From: Paludibacter propionicigenes
GTDB lineage: Bacteria > Bacteroidota > Bacteroidia > Bacteroidales > JAIFNL01
Assembly (NCBI GenBank): GCA_020721325.1
Contig: DYNA01000008.1
Span: 1-51,672, forward strand
DNA: 51,672 bases
Direction: 5' to 3'
Below are positions 1 to 8,454 of this stretch, piece after piece. The notes beneath the pieces are model-generated. The model made no database searches. It was given only the letters and a program-made list of their open reading frames with translations, and had not been told where the DNA came from. Position 1 is the stretch's first letter, and every line of letters starts with the position of its first letter. The position numbers and the translations under genes are program-made.

Positions 1-228
1 ACAAATTAAATAATTTACATATATGTAGTGGTTTATAGTATATACCCCATATTTTATTTATTGAATTTGGCTTTTTTTATTATAAAAAAATAATATTTTT
101 TAAATTAAAAAAATATGTGTTTTATTTATTTCTATTATAAAATTAAATTTTTTAAAAATTATTCGGTACAAAGTTTGCATGATTTTAATTTGAATAGGAA
201 TTTTTAAAATTTTTAAAATTTAAAGTGA

Positions 229-2016
229 ATGAAAACAAAAATATTAATCTTTTTATATATTTTTTCTACATTTGGCTTATCGGCTCAAGAACAGAAAGTT
301 ATAGATTTTTGGAAAAATGGTAAAAGAAAACGCGAAGGTCTTCTTTATGCAGGACAAGAGCATGGTCTTTGGAAGTATTACAACGAAGACGGTTCTTTAA
401 ATCAGACAGTTGGCTTTTATAGGGGACGTCTGCACGGAGCTACCACTTTTTATTTTCCAAATGGAAAAAAACACAACGAAGCACAGTTTTATAACAATGT
501 GCAAGAAGGGAGTTTCAATGAATGGTTTCCTGATGGAACTATCAGAATATCAGGATTTTACTACGATGGAAAAAAAGATAGCACATGGTTTTATTTTTAT
601 CCAAATGCGAATTTATTAAAAGTAGAAGAATATTCGGGAGATACTTTAAGGTTATTTACTTTTGTAAACAATCAGTCAGATACGTTGATTAAGAATGGAA
701 GTGGCAGATATATAGATTTTTATGAAAATGGAAAACCTAAAACACTGGGTTTGTATAAAAATGGATTCCAAGACTCTGTTTGGATTTATTATTTTGATAA
801 TGAACAAATTTGGAAAAAAGGGAAGTATAAAGAAGGCAAGGAAGTTGAAAAATGGGAAACGTGGTTTAAAGATGGAAACAAAAAAAGCATTTTGAATTAT
901 GCAGACGGCGAAAACATCATTTGGTTTCAGAATGGGCAACTTCAGATGCAAGGGCATTTAAAAAATGGTTTGAAACACGGAAAATGGACGTTTTGGAATG
1001 AAAGCGGAAATATAGAAGAAGATGGTGAATACATTGAAGGTCAGCGCAATGGCATACATACACGTTATTTTTTCAATGGAAAAACCGAATCGGAAATTCA
1101 TTTTAAAGAAGGAAAAAAAGATGGTAAAGCCATTTGGTTTTTAGAAACAGGAAAAATTGATTTTGAAGGCGAATTTTTAAATGATTTGCAGCATGGTTTG
1201 TGGACTTATTGGCGAACTGATGGAGGAAAAGGAAATGAAGGATATTACAAAAACGGCAAAATGGATGGGGAATGGACTTGGTGGTATAAAGATGGAAGAG
1301 TCTGGAAAAAAGGAAGTTACATTGAAGGGAAAAAGAACGGTTTCTGGGTTGTTTATTATGAAAATGGACAAGTTTTTCATGAAGGAAGTTATATTGATGA
1401 TTTTGAGGAAGGACTTTGGAGTGAATATTATGAAAATGGAAAAGTTAAAATGCGTGGAAATTTTGTCCAAGCCAAAATGGACGGTGTTTGGACTTCTTGG
1501 TTTGAAAATGATATAAAAGAATATGAGATTTCATACAAATTAGGTATTAAAAATGGAGTTGCAAATTATTTTTACGACAATGGAAGACTCCGACTTTCAG
1601 AAACTTTTGTCGATGGAATTTACAATGGTAAACGAACAACATTTAATTTAAACGGCCAAATTTTGATGCAAGGAAATTATGTTAATGGCGAACGCGATGG
1701 TCTTTGGATTTATAACAGTGAAAATGGTTCGATAGAACGAAGCGAAAACTATAAAATGGGAAAGAAAGATGGTAAATTTGAATCTTTTGACCGTTTTGGT
1801 AAAAAAATGACCGAAACTTATTATACTGACGATAAAAAAGATGGAACTTGGAAAACTTTTTTTCCCGATGGAAAAGTGATTAGTATAGTAAATTATAAGA
1901 ATGGTTTAAAACATGGTAGCTCTAAAATATACAATAAACAAAGTGAATGCATTGAAGATGTGGTATATAAAGAAGGAAAAGTAGTAAAGGAAAATATTAA
2001 AAAAGTTGATTTTTGA
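229..2016 (+). CDS. Exported MORN/YwqK-type repeat protein
   Basis: The 595-residue product starts with a signal peptide (MKTKILIFLYIFSTFGLSAQ) and is then almost entirely short repeats of about 23 residues, each with the pattern G-x-W-x-x-Y/F-x-x-x-G-x. This is the MORN-related repeat of proteins often labelled YwqK family antitoxin. Such repeats form elongated beta-hairpin arrays. The annotation as antitoxin is by name only: there is no toxin gene beside it and the protein is secreted, so a surface or periplasmic structural or binding role is more likely. It stands alone, ends at a strong bidirectional terminator, and has no obvious partner. The fold assignment is firm; the function is unknown. 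Confidence 0.85.
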   Translation: MKTKILIFLYIFSTFGLSAQEQKVIDFWKNGKRKREGLLYAGQEHGLWKYYNEDGSLNQTVGFYRGRLHGATTFYFPNGKKHNEAQFYNNVQEGSFNEWFPDGTIRISGFYYDGKKDSTWFYFYPNANLLKVEEYSGDTLRLFTFVNNQSDTLIKNGSGRYIDFYENGKPKTLGLYKNGFQDSVWIYYFDNEQIWKKGKYKEGKEVEKWETWFKDGNKKSILNYADGENIIWFQNGQLQMQGHLKNGLKHGKWTFWNESGNIEEDGEYIEGQRNGIHTRYFFNGKTESEIHFKEGKKDGKAIWFLETGKIDFEGEFLNDLQHGLWTYWRTDGGKGNEGYYKNGKMDGEWTWWYKDGRVWKKGSYIEGKKNGFWVVYYENGQVFHEGSYIDDFEEGLWSEYYENGKVKMRGNFVQAKMDGVWTSWFENDIKEYEISYKLGIKNGVANYFYDNGRLRLSETFVDGIYNGKRTTFNLNGQILMQGNYVNGERDGLWIYNSENGSIERSENYKMGKKDGKFESFDRFGKKMTETYYTDDKKDGTWKTFFPDGKVISIVNYKNGLKHGSSKIYNKQSECIEDVVYKEGKVVKENIKKVDF

Positions 2017-2065
2017 TAAAATAAGTATAAATATTTTACAAAAAATTAAAAATAAATGCAATACA

Positions 2066-2098
2066 AAAAAAGCGAATGGTTTTTACATTCGCTTTTTT
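2066..2098. terminator. Bidirectional intrinsic terminator
   Basis: A perfect stem AAAAAGCGAATG / CATTCGCTTTTT with the loop GTTTTTA lies between two convergent genes. The A-rich left arm and T-rich right arm allow termination from both sides. Confidence 0.9.
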
Positions 2099-2106
2099 AT
2101 ATTATT

Positions 2107-3351
2107 TTATAACTTGTGAATAACCAGACCACTTCTCAATTTGGGTTCAAACCAAGTAGTTTTCGGAGGCATAATAGCACCCGAATCGGCAATATTCATT
2201 AGCTGTTGCATAGAAACCGGATAAAGTGCAAATGCAACTTTCATTTCACCACTGTCCACACGCTTTTTTAGTTCGCCCAAGCCTCTTATTCCTCCTACAA
2301 AATCAATACGGTTTGAACGGCGTAAATCTTTTATATCGAGCAATGGATCAAGGACTTGAGTAGTTAAAATTGTTACATCAAGTACACCAATGGCATCGTT
2401 GTCGTTGTATGTTGTTTTTTTAGCAATTAATCTATACCAATTGCCTCCCAAATACATCGAAAATTCATGCAAACAGGTAGGTCTATAAATTTCAGCACCC
2501 ATATTTTTTACCTCAAAACTTTTTTCAAGTTTGGTGATAAATTCTTGAGCAGTGTTGCCGTTTAAGTCTTTAATTACACGGTTGTAATCGATTATAGTTA
2601 GCTGATTATCAGGGAAATGGACTGCTAAAAAGAAATTATAATCTTCCGTACCGTTGTGCTTAGGATTGTTTCGTTTACGTTCGGCACCCACCAAAGCAGC
2701 AGCGGCTGTACGGTGATGACCATCAGCTACATAGGTACTTTCCACTTCCGTAGCAAAAATAGATTCAATTTCGCTAATTATTTGCGGATTATTAACAACC
2801 CAAAAATGATGTCCGACCTCATCCTCTGTAACAAATTCATATTCAGGATTTTGAATAATTATGCTTGCAACTATTTTATCTAAGTTCTCATTGGCTCTAT
2901 AAGTAAAAAAAACAGGTTCGGCGTTTACATTTGTAACTCTTACATGATTCATGCGGTCTTCCTCTTTGTCGGGGCGAGTAAGCTCATGTTTTTTTATCAC
3001 ATTATTCAAATAATCTTCTACTGCAGCAGCACCTACAATTCCGTATTGAGTTTTTCCAAACATGGTTTGTGCATAAATGTAAAAACACTCTTTTTCATCT
3101 TCAAAAAGCATTCCCGAAGCTATCAACGATTCTAAATTCAATTTTGCTTTATTGTAAACTATATCGGAGTGTAAATCAATGTCTTCCGGTAAATCGACTT
3201 CCGGTTTTACAACGTGTAAAAAAGAATGTGGATTGCCTTGAACCTCAATTCGCGCTTCCTCCGAATTTAGAACATCGTAAGGGCGCGAAGCGACTTTTTC
3301 TACGTTATCTTTTATGGGGCGTAAGCCTTTGAATGGTTTTATTATAGCCAT
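2107..3351 (-). CDS. DUF1015 family protein
   Basis: The 414-residue product matches the DUF1015 family in length and layout: an N-terminal KPFKGLRP...RPYDVLNSEEAR block near residues 5-35, a central VADGHHRTAAAAL motif near residue 210, and a C-terminal RSNRIDFVGGIRGLGEL block. The family is cytosolic and widespread in anaerobic bacteria and archaea, often near amino-acid or serine metabolism genes, and has no settled enzymatic role. The HHRTAAA element resembles a ParB/Srx-like phosphoryl-transfer motif, but that is a resemblance only. It is monocistronic here, facing the MORN-repeat gene. Confidence 0.85.
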   Translation of the reverse strand: MAIIKPFKGLRPIKDNVEKVASRPYDVLNSEEARIEVQGNPHSFLHVVKPEVDLPEDIDLHSDIVYNKAKLNLESLIASGMLFEDEKECFYIYAQTMFGKTQYGIVGAAAVEDYLNNVIKKHELTRPDKEEDRMNHVRVTNVNAEPVFFTYRANENLDKIVASIIIQNPEYEFVTEDEVGHHFWVVNNPQIISEIESIFATEVESTYVADGHHRTAAAALVGAERKRNNPKHNGTEDYNFFLAVHFPDNQLTIIDYNRVIKDLNGNTAQEFITKLEKSFEVKNMGAEIYRPTCLHEFSMYLGGNWYRLIAKKTTYNDNDAIGVLDVTILTTQVLDPLLDIKDLRRSNRIDFVGGIRGLGELKKRVDSGEMKVAFALYPVSMQQLMNIADSGAIMPPKTTWFEPKLRSGLVIHKL

Positions 3352-3586
3352 AATTTATGTTTTTTTGTAAGTTTTAATTTTTTGCAAAGAAATTAATTTA
3401 TTTTATAAATGAAAAATTTATTGGTATGTTATAAAATAGTTATTTAAAAAATGTAAAAAAAAGCGAGATTCAAGAAAAAATACTCATTTATTAAGCTTTC
3501 GAGTATAAAAAAAATAGTATTTAATTTATTGAATATCTGATTTTTATATTTTTTTTAAAGAAAAATTCATAAAAAAGTTAAATTAA

Positions 3587-3618
3587 TTTGATTTATCAAT
3601 TCAAAAATACCAAATTTG
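3587..3618 (+). promoter_or_regulatory. Bacteroidota-type promoter for methyltransferase gene
   Basis: TTTG at 3587-3590, 20 bases, then CAAATTTG at 3611-3618 (one mismatch to TAnnTTTG), 19 bases before the start codon at 3638. Spacing fits the -33/-7 promoter of Bacteroidota. Confidence 0.5.
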
Positions 3619-3637
3619 CATAACGAAATTTAAAAAA

Positions 3638-4432
3638 ATGGATATGGATATTTCATTTGCAATTAAGTATTTAAAGTATAAGTATTCTGCAAAACACAAA
3701 GGCGGGCATGGTATTCATTCTCCTTTTATTTACGACCTTTTGCGAAATGCAATAGAAGGAAATGAAAAATCGGAAAAGTTTGATAAAATAGAACTTTTGC
3801 GAAAGCAATTGTTGAAAAGTGATAAAATAATAGAAGTTAAAGATTTAGGAGCCGGTTCTAAAGTTTCAAAATCCAACCAGAGAAAAGTTGCCGATATAGC
3901 CAAAACGGTATTAACTTCTGAAAAATATGCCCAATTACTTTTTCGCTTGGTGCGATATTTAAAACCTAAAACAGTTTTGGAATTAGGAACTTCTTTAGGC
4001 CTTACTACTTTGTATTTAGCTGAAGCTGTGAAACATACAGAAATTGTTACCGTAGAAGGTAGCCCTGAATTAGCCCGTTTGGCTATTCAAAATTTTATGC
4101 ACTTGGGTTATCGCAATATTGAGCTGAAAAACAGTGAGTTTGATTTAGTTTTGCCAAAAATTTTAAACGAATTGCGAACTTTGGATTTTGTTTTTTTTGA
4201 TGGAAATCATCGAAAAGAGCCAACTTTGCGTTATTTTGAAATGTGTTTGCCAAATATTAACAACAATACCATTTTTGTTTTCGACGACATACATTGGTCG
4301 CAAGAGATGGAAAGTGCTTGGAATGAGATTAAAAAGCACAACCAAGTAAAAGCAACCATCGATTTATTTCATTTTGGTTTGGTTTTTTTCAGAAGTGAGT
4401 TGAGTAAACAAGATTTTATAATTAAATTTTGA
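3638..4432 (+). CDS. Class I SAM-dependent methyltransferase
   Basis: The 264-residue product carries the Rossmann SAM-binding motif I, VLELGTSLGLTTLYLA, near residue 115, an acidic motif II (VEGSPEL), and FVFFDGNHRKEPTLRYFE near residue 190. This resembles the O-methyltransferase-like group that includes catechol-type enzymes. The N-terminal stretch HKGGHGIHSPFIYDLL is shared by a conserved Bacteroidota subgroup. The substrate cannot be read from the sequence. It has its own predicted promoter and is followed by another promoter, so it is probably a single-gene unit. There are two possible starts, Met1 and Met3; the first is used here. Confidence 0.85.
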   Translation: MDMDISFAIKYLKYKYSAKHKGGHGIHSPFIYDLLRNAIEGNEKSEKFDKIELLRKQLLKSDKIIEVKDLGAGSKVSKSNQRKVADIAKTVLTSEKYAQLLFRLVRYLKPKTVLELGTSLGLTTLYLAEAVKHTEIVTVEGSPELARLAIQNFMHLGYRNIELKNSEFDLVLPKILNELRTLDFVFFDGNHRKEPTLRYFEMCLPNINNNTIFVFDDIHWSQEMESAWNEIKKHNQVKATIDLFHFGLVFFRSELSKQDFIIKF

Positions 4433-4471
4433 TTTTTTTTGCAAAGTTTAACAAAAAAAATAATAAAAGAC

Positions 4472-4502
4472 TTTGCAAACTAACAAAATAAGTTTAGTTT
4501 TG
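4472..4502 (+). promoter_or_regulatory. Bacteroidota-type promoter for ABC ATPase/adenosyltransferase operon
   Basis: TTTG at 4472-4475, a 19-base spacer, then TAGTTTTG at 4495-4502, a full match to TTTG-N19-21-TAnnTTTG. The start codon follows at 4555. Confidence 0.65.
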
Positions 4503-4554
4503 TAACGAAAAAAATGAACCTACCAAAACCAAATGCCTCATCAAAAAGATAAAA

Positions 4555-5283
4555 ATGCAGGAACAAGTTATCAATTGTACCGATTTGGCTCGCCATTATC
4601 GCGTAGGCACGCAAATTGTGAAAGCTTTGCAATCGGTTTCACTTACCATTCAACGTGGTGAATATGTGGCAATTATGGGACCTTCGGGTTCGGGAAAATC
4701 TACATTTATGAACATCATTGGCTGTCTCGATACTCCCACGCGCGGTGCGTATGTGTTAAACGGAACCGATGTTAGTAAGCTCGATGACAACAGATTAGCC
4801 GAAATTAGAAATAAAGAAATCGGGTTTGTTTTTCAAACATTCAATCTTTTGCCGCGTTACACGGCTTTAGAAAATGTAATGCTTCCATTGATTTATGCCG
4901 GATTTAATTTCGACCAGCGCAAAGAAAGAGCATTAGAAGTTTTAGACCAAGTGGGTTTGAGCGACAGAGTTTCGCATCGCCCCAACGAACTTTCCGGTGG
5001 ACAGCGGCAAAGAGTTGCCGTAGCGCGGGCTTTGGTAAACAGACCCTCCATTATTCTTGCCGATGAACCAACCGGAAACTTAGACAGCAGAACTTCGGTC
5101 GAAATTATGAATCTTTTTACCGAAATACATAGTAAGGGCAATACAATTATTCTGGTAACACACGAAGAGGATATTGCCAAACATGCCCATAGAATTATCC
5201 GACTTTTAGATGGAAAAATATACAAAGATGAATTAAATTCAAATCCAACAGGCTTTGTAGAATTGCCACCGGAGAATTATTAA
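4555..5283 (+). CDS. ABC transporter ATP-binding protein, LolD/MacB/FtsE type
   Basis: The 242-residue ATPase has Walker [10 protein letters not shown] near residue 43, Q-loop [17 protein letters not shown], signature [15 protein letters not shown] near residue 145, Walker [12 protein letters not shown] and the H-loop VTHEED. The ATLENV-like region and overall length place it with the LolD/MacB/FtsE ATPases that drive lipoprotein release, efflux or cell-division mechanotransmission. No permease is adjacent, so the partner must be encoded elsewhere. The next gene begins 31 bases downstream and probably shares the transcript. LolD cannot be separated from MacB-like function without the permease. 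Confidence 0.9.
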   Translation: MQEQVINCTDLARHYRVGTQIVKALQSVSLTIQRGEYVAIMGPSGSGKSTFMNIIGCLDTPTRGAYVLNGTDVSKLDDNRLAEIRNKEIGFVFQTFNLLPRYTALENVMLPLIYAGFNFDQRKERALEVLDQVGLSDRVSHRPNELSGGQRQRVAVARALVNRPSIILADEPTGNLDSRTSVEIMNLFTEIHSKGNTIILVTHEEDIAKHAHRIIRLLDGKIYKDELNSNPTGFVELPPENY

Positions 5284-5314
5284 AAAAACGGATTATTTAT
5301 TTCAAAGCTAAAAA

Positions 5315-5860
5315 ATGAAAATTTATACCAAAAGCGGTGATGCCGGAAAAACATCGCTCGTTACAGGAAAACGCGTTTCAAAAGCCCACGAACGCTTAGA
5401 AGCTTATGGCACGATAGATGAGTTAAATTCAAATATCGGTTTACTTATTGCTTATGAAAAAAATTCTCGGACAAAAGATTTTTTGCTCCAAGTGCAGCAC
5501 AAACTTTTTAATATCGGTTCCATTTTGGCTACCGACGACAAAGAAATGGAACAAAAGTTGCCAACTATTGCCAGTTTTGACATAGAACCCATTGAATTGG
5601 AAATCGATTACATGAATGAATTTTTGCCTGAATTAAAAAATTTTATTCTACCCGGCGGTTCTATTTATGCAGCTCATTGTCAAATAGTTCGAACCGTTTG
5701 TAGGCGTGCCGAACGTAGAATTGTTTTATTGACCGAACATGAAATAATTAATAATGAGATAGTTAAATACATCAATCGATTGTCTGATTTTTTATTTGTT
5801 TTAGCTCGTTATGTTTTGCAACAAGAAAATATTTCAGAAATTTATTGGAAAAAAAGTTAA
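5315..5860 (+). CDS. Cob(I)yrinic acid a,c-diamide adenosyltransferase, PduO type
   Basis: The 181-residue product matches ATP:cob(I)alamin adenosyltransferase of the PduO family. It opens with KIYTKSGDAGKTSLVTGKRV, the ATP-binding N-terminus, continues with EAYGTIDELNSNIG, and has the conserved helix CRRAERRIV near residue 130. The enzyme transfers the adenosyl group of ATP to reduced corrinoid to give coenzyme B12 forms. Its presence implies that the organism makes or salvages cobalamin and has adenosylcobalamin enzymes, none of which is in this window. It lies directly behind an ABC ATPase, a pairing without an obvious functional reason. Confidence 0.92.
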   Translation: MKIYTKSGDAGKTSLVTGKRVSKAHERLEAYGTIDELNSNIGLLIAYEKNSRTKDFLLQVQHKLFNIGSILATDDKEMEQKLPTIASFDIEPIELEIDYMNEFLPELKNFILPGGSIYAAHCQIVRTVCRRAERRIVLLTEHEIINNEIVKYINRLSDFLFVLARYVLQQENISEIYWKKS

Positions 5861-6036
5861 TTTTTTTTTACGTTATAATAAATTTAAAAATTTTACGTTG
5901 TAAACATGCAAAATGTTCAGCACCTCATAACCAAAATTTAATTATCAGATGTTGAATATTTTATAAATTTTATATAAAAATATTTGTAAAAAATAAAAAA
6001 ATATTTATTTTCGCAACTTGAAAAAAAATTGTATTT

Positions 6037-6044
6037 TATTTTTG
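6037..6044 (+). promoter_or_regulatory. Putative -7 element upstream of DUF2795 gene
   Basis: TATTTTTG matches TAnnTTTG, 59 bases before the start codon at 6104. No TTTG is found at the right distance upstream, so this is only a partial promoter match. Confidence 0.35.
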
Positions 6045-6103
6045 CATAAGTACAAACGAATCTAACAAATGGTTTTTTTAACCTTTAAAAAGAATTTGAA
6101 TAT

Positions 6104-6325
6104 ATGTATTGGACTTTAGAATTAGCAACAAATCTGGAAGATGCGCCATGGCCTGCAACAAAAGAAGAATTAATTGACTATTGCATTCGTTCGGGCGCAC
6201 CTCTCGAAGTAATTGAAAATCTTCAAGAAATGGAAGACGAAGGCGAGCAATATGAAAGTATTGAAGATATTTGGCCCGACTATCCTACAAAAGACGATTT
6301 TTTCTTTAACGAAGAAGAATATTAA
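6104..6325 (+). CDS. DUF2795 family small acidic protein
   Basis: The 73-residue, strongly acidic product has the DUF2795 core: a tryptophan-containing N-terminus, PWPATKEELIDYCIRSGAP and EVIENLQEMEDEGEQYESIEDIWPDY. The family is short, cytosolic, common and highly conserved in Bacteroidota, and functionally uncharacterised. The gene is isolated, with a convergent terminator shared with the OstA-like gene. The short length and conserved domain make it a real gene; no role is proposed. Confidence 0.85.
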   Translation: MYWTLELATNLEDAPWPATKEELIDYCIRSGAPLEVIENLQEMEDEGEQYESIEDIWPDYPTKDDFFFNEEEY

Positions 6326-6378
6326 TTTTTAAAAAGATTTTTTGTTGCCAAAAAAGGTGTTTTTTGAAATGCAGATTA

Positions 6379-6412
6379 AAAAAAAGCCGTAATTTATTTT
6401 ACGGCTTTTTTT
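6379..6412. terminator. Bidirectional intrinsic terminator
   Basis: Stem GCCGTAA (6386-6392) / TTACGGC (6399-6405) with loop TTTATT, flanked by A-run and T-run so that the paired region extends further. It serves the convergent genes ending at 6325 and 6411, and its right flank overlaps the stop codon of the latter. Confidence 0.88.
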
Positions 6413-8168
6413 ATTTTTCGTTATCGAGAGTATTTTGTAAATTTTCATCTTTAGGTGCTGTTTGATTTTCTTCCCAAATAAAAATATCTTGCCATTTTTT
6501 TGGTTTTTCATTTTCCCGCCATAAAAAATCGGAAAAACGTTTTTCACTCTCTTCCAAATTTTCTTCCGAATAAAGTCCACCAATGACTTTTTCAAACCAT
6601 TTTACAAATTCAATTTCTCCGTTTTTACGCAAAATTTGCATATCACCACTTTCGGTTTTATTAATTCCAATGGTTTCGCCTTTGTCTTTTACATAAAATA
6701 TAGATTTGGATTCTTCTTTTACATTTATTTTAAAAATTTCTTTTTCATTGAAAAATGCCAGAATATTTATTCCTTTTATTTGATTGAATTGCTCTTGCGC
6801 TTCTTGCATAATAACAAAAGCATTGCTCATAATTTCGGCATGTTCTATTTTATTTTTTTTTGTAAAAATAAAAATAGAATCGGCTGTAACTTGCAGACTA
6901 TCAGACCATAATATAGGTTTAGTGTGAATGCGAAAAGTAGAATCGAGCGTGTTGTAACTCAATGAATCGGCTTTTGCCTGAAAATCGGACTTAAACATTT
7001 TAATTTTGTGGTATGCCCGCACATGTTTAAAATTCTTTGACGAATCGAGCGTTGTAACCAAAGAATCGCGTTTAGTTATCAGTGTATCAATGAATTGAAT
7101 TAAAGAATCGCGTGTTTGAAAAACGGTGTCGGTGAGCTGAATGACCGGATACGATATTTTCAGAATCGAATCTTTTACAGAAAAAAGGGTGTCGCGTATA
7201 ATATGCAGAGAATCAGAATAATAAAAAATTGAATCAGCAAAAGTAATTAAAGTATCGGCGTGTAAAAAAAGAGTATCTGTATCGATAATGTGCTTTAAAA
7301 GTGCGCTATCGGCTACAAATGAGTATTCCGTTGCTTCAATAAATTTTCCAAAACGCCCGCTGATAATCATTTTTTGAGTTGTATCAATAATGGTAACGTT
7401 TTTAAACGATTCGCCATAGCCTTTTGTGCGGTCGTAATAAAGGCTGTCGCCTTTGAGAGTGTTGCTTTTGTTGGTTAAAAACGCATTTTTATTGAATTGA
7501 GCAATTTCAAATTCATGGTTGTACCAACCATTTTCGCAGTAAATGTAATTCGAATCTCCCAAAATTTCTGAAGGTCCCAAAAAAGTGGAAACTTTAGTTA
7601 CAGTATTGTAATTAAGTGTGTCTGAGTTAATTATCTGGTTTGGGCTAATGATTTTTACTTTCGTGCGAAAATAAAATTCATCTTTGTTTGAGTCAAAAAT
7701 CCCAATTTGGCTAATTAGGGTATCCTGTCCGTTTCCGCTTTTCGCGCCGTATTTGTAGTAGCCTATATCGCTATTGAGGTCAAAATCAAGTGAATCGGTA
7801 GTAAGCGTCATGCTGTCTTTTTTCATAATTACTTGTTTTCTGAATTTTCCAATTTTCAGATTTCCATCGTAAAAAAGATTTTTTGCCCAAATATTTATTG
7901 TATCGCCCTGATTGAGATGTACGTTTCCCTGACCCAAAAAATTGTTGGCTTGCCTATTGAAAAATGCTGTATCACAATTCATTATGGCATTTGCATGAGT
8001 CATAATTACATTACCCGTAAGCCTTTGCACACCTATTCCTATTTCGGGGCTGGCTTCGAGTATTTGTGCCTGAAAATCAATAGTATCGCGCTGCGTCGTA
8101 TCGGCTATTTGAGCTTTTAGATGCGTTGCAAAAAATAAAATAAAAAAACAGATGAAAATTTTTTTCAT
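6411..8168 (-). CDS. OstA/LptA-like envelope protein with seven-residue repeats
   Basis: The start is placed at 8168, where a clear signal peptide MKKIFICFFILFFATHLKAQ begins; the longer frame from 8219 would bury it. The roughly 585-residue product has an N-terminal OstA/LptA-type domain (residues about 35-290: GNVIMTHANAIMNCDTAFFN, DSLDFDL, DTLNYNTVTK, GDSLYYDRTKG), the beta-jellyroll fold that binds lipid A in LPS export. Residues about 298-375 hold eleven tandem seven-residue units of the form D-[ST]-[LIV]-x4. After this come more LptA-like strands and a charged C-terminus. It probably acts in the periplasm in lipopolysaccharide or outer-membrane assembly. The neighbouring foldases fit that role. 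Confidence 0.85.
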   Translation of the reverse strand: MKKIFICFFILFFATHLKAQIADTTQRDTIDFQAQILEASPEIGIGVQRLTGNVIMTHANAIMNCDTAFFNRQANNFLGQGNVHLNQGDTINIWAKNLFYDGNLKIGKFRKQVIMKKDSMTLTTDSLDFDLNSDIGYYKYGAKSGNGQDTLISQIGIFDSNKDEFYFRTKVKIISPNQIINSDTLNYNTVTKVSTFLGPSEILGDSNYIYCENGWYNHEFEIAQFNKNAFLTNKSNTLKGDSLYYDRTKGYGESFKNVTIIDTTQKMIISGRFGKFIEATEYSFVADSALLKHIIDTDTLFLHADTLITFADSIFYYSDSLHIIRDTLFSVKDSILKISYPVIQLTDTVFQTRDSLIQFIDTLITKRDSLVTTLDSSKNFKHVRAYHKIKMFKSDFQAKADSLSYNTLDSTFRIHTKPILWSDSLQVTADSIFIFTKKNKIEHAEIMSNAFVIMQEAQEQFNQIKGINILAFFNEKEIFKINVKEESKSIFYVKDKGETIGINKTESGDMQILRKNGEIEFVKWFEKVIGGLYSEENLEESEKRFSDFLWRENEKPKKWQDIFIWEENQTAPKDENLQNTLDNEK

Positions 8169-8210
8169 TAAGAGAAATAAAATTTTTAAAATTTTCGATT
8201 TCTTAGTTTG

Positions 8211-8443
8211 TGAAAACAAAAAATACCGTAAAATTTTTATAAAAAAAAAAATTTTTTTTTTTTATTTTTAGAATATTTTTTTTTGAAAACAAAAAAATAT
8301 GGTAAAATTTCAAGATTTTTTTTTTTTGAAAAAAATACTGTAAAATTTATATAAAAAATATATTTATTAAATACTTTTTTTTAATTTTATAAAAAAAAAG
8401 AATATTTTTTTTTGAAAATTAAAATACCTTAAAATTTATTTTT
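8211..8443. repeat. Four degenerate AT-rich intergenic repeats
   Basis: Four copies of a unit close to TTTTGAAAACAAAAATAC, followed by a TAAAATTT-type tail, lie at about 8211-8240, 8281-8312, 8325-8356 and 8411-8440. Copies two and four are also preceded by AGAATATTTTTTTTTG. The block fills the gap between the MoxR and OstA-like genes and has no open frame of interest. Low complexity limits confidence. Confidence 0.5.
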
Positions 8444-8454
8444 GTAAAACAAAA

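Noticed and set aside
1..228. Search for RNA genes or regulatory sites in the first gap
   Set aside because: Only AT-rich sequence with near-miss -7 elements (for example AAAGTTTG at 170-177) and no -33 box; not strong enough to list.
229..2016. Calling the repeat protein a toxin-antitoxin antitoxin
   Set aside because: It has a signal peptide and no adjacent toxin gene; the label is only inherited from family naming.
8169..8219. Longer start for the OstA-like protein
   Set aside because: It would put 17 basic residues before a complete signal peptide; the internal ATG at 8168 is preferred.
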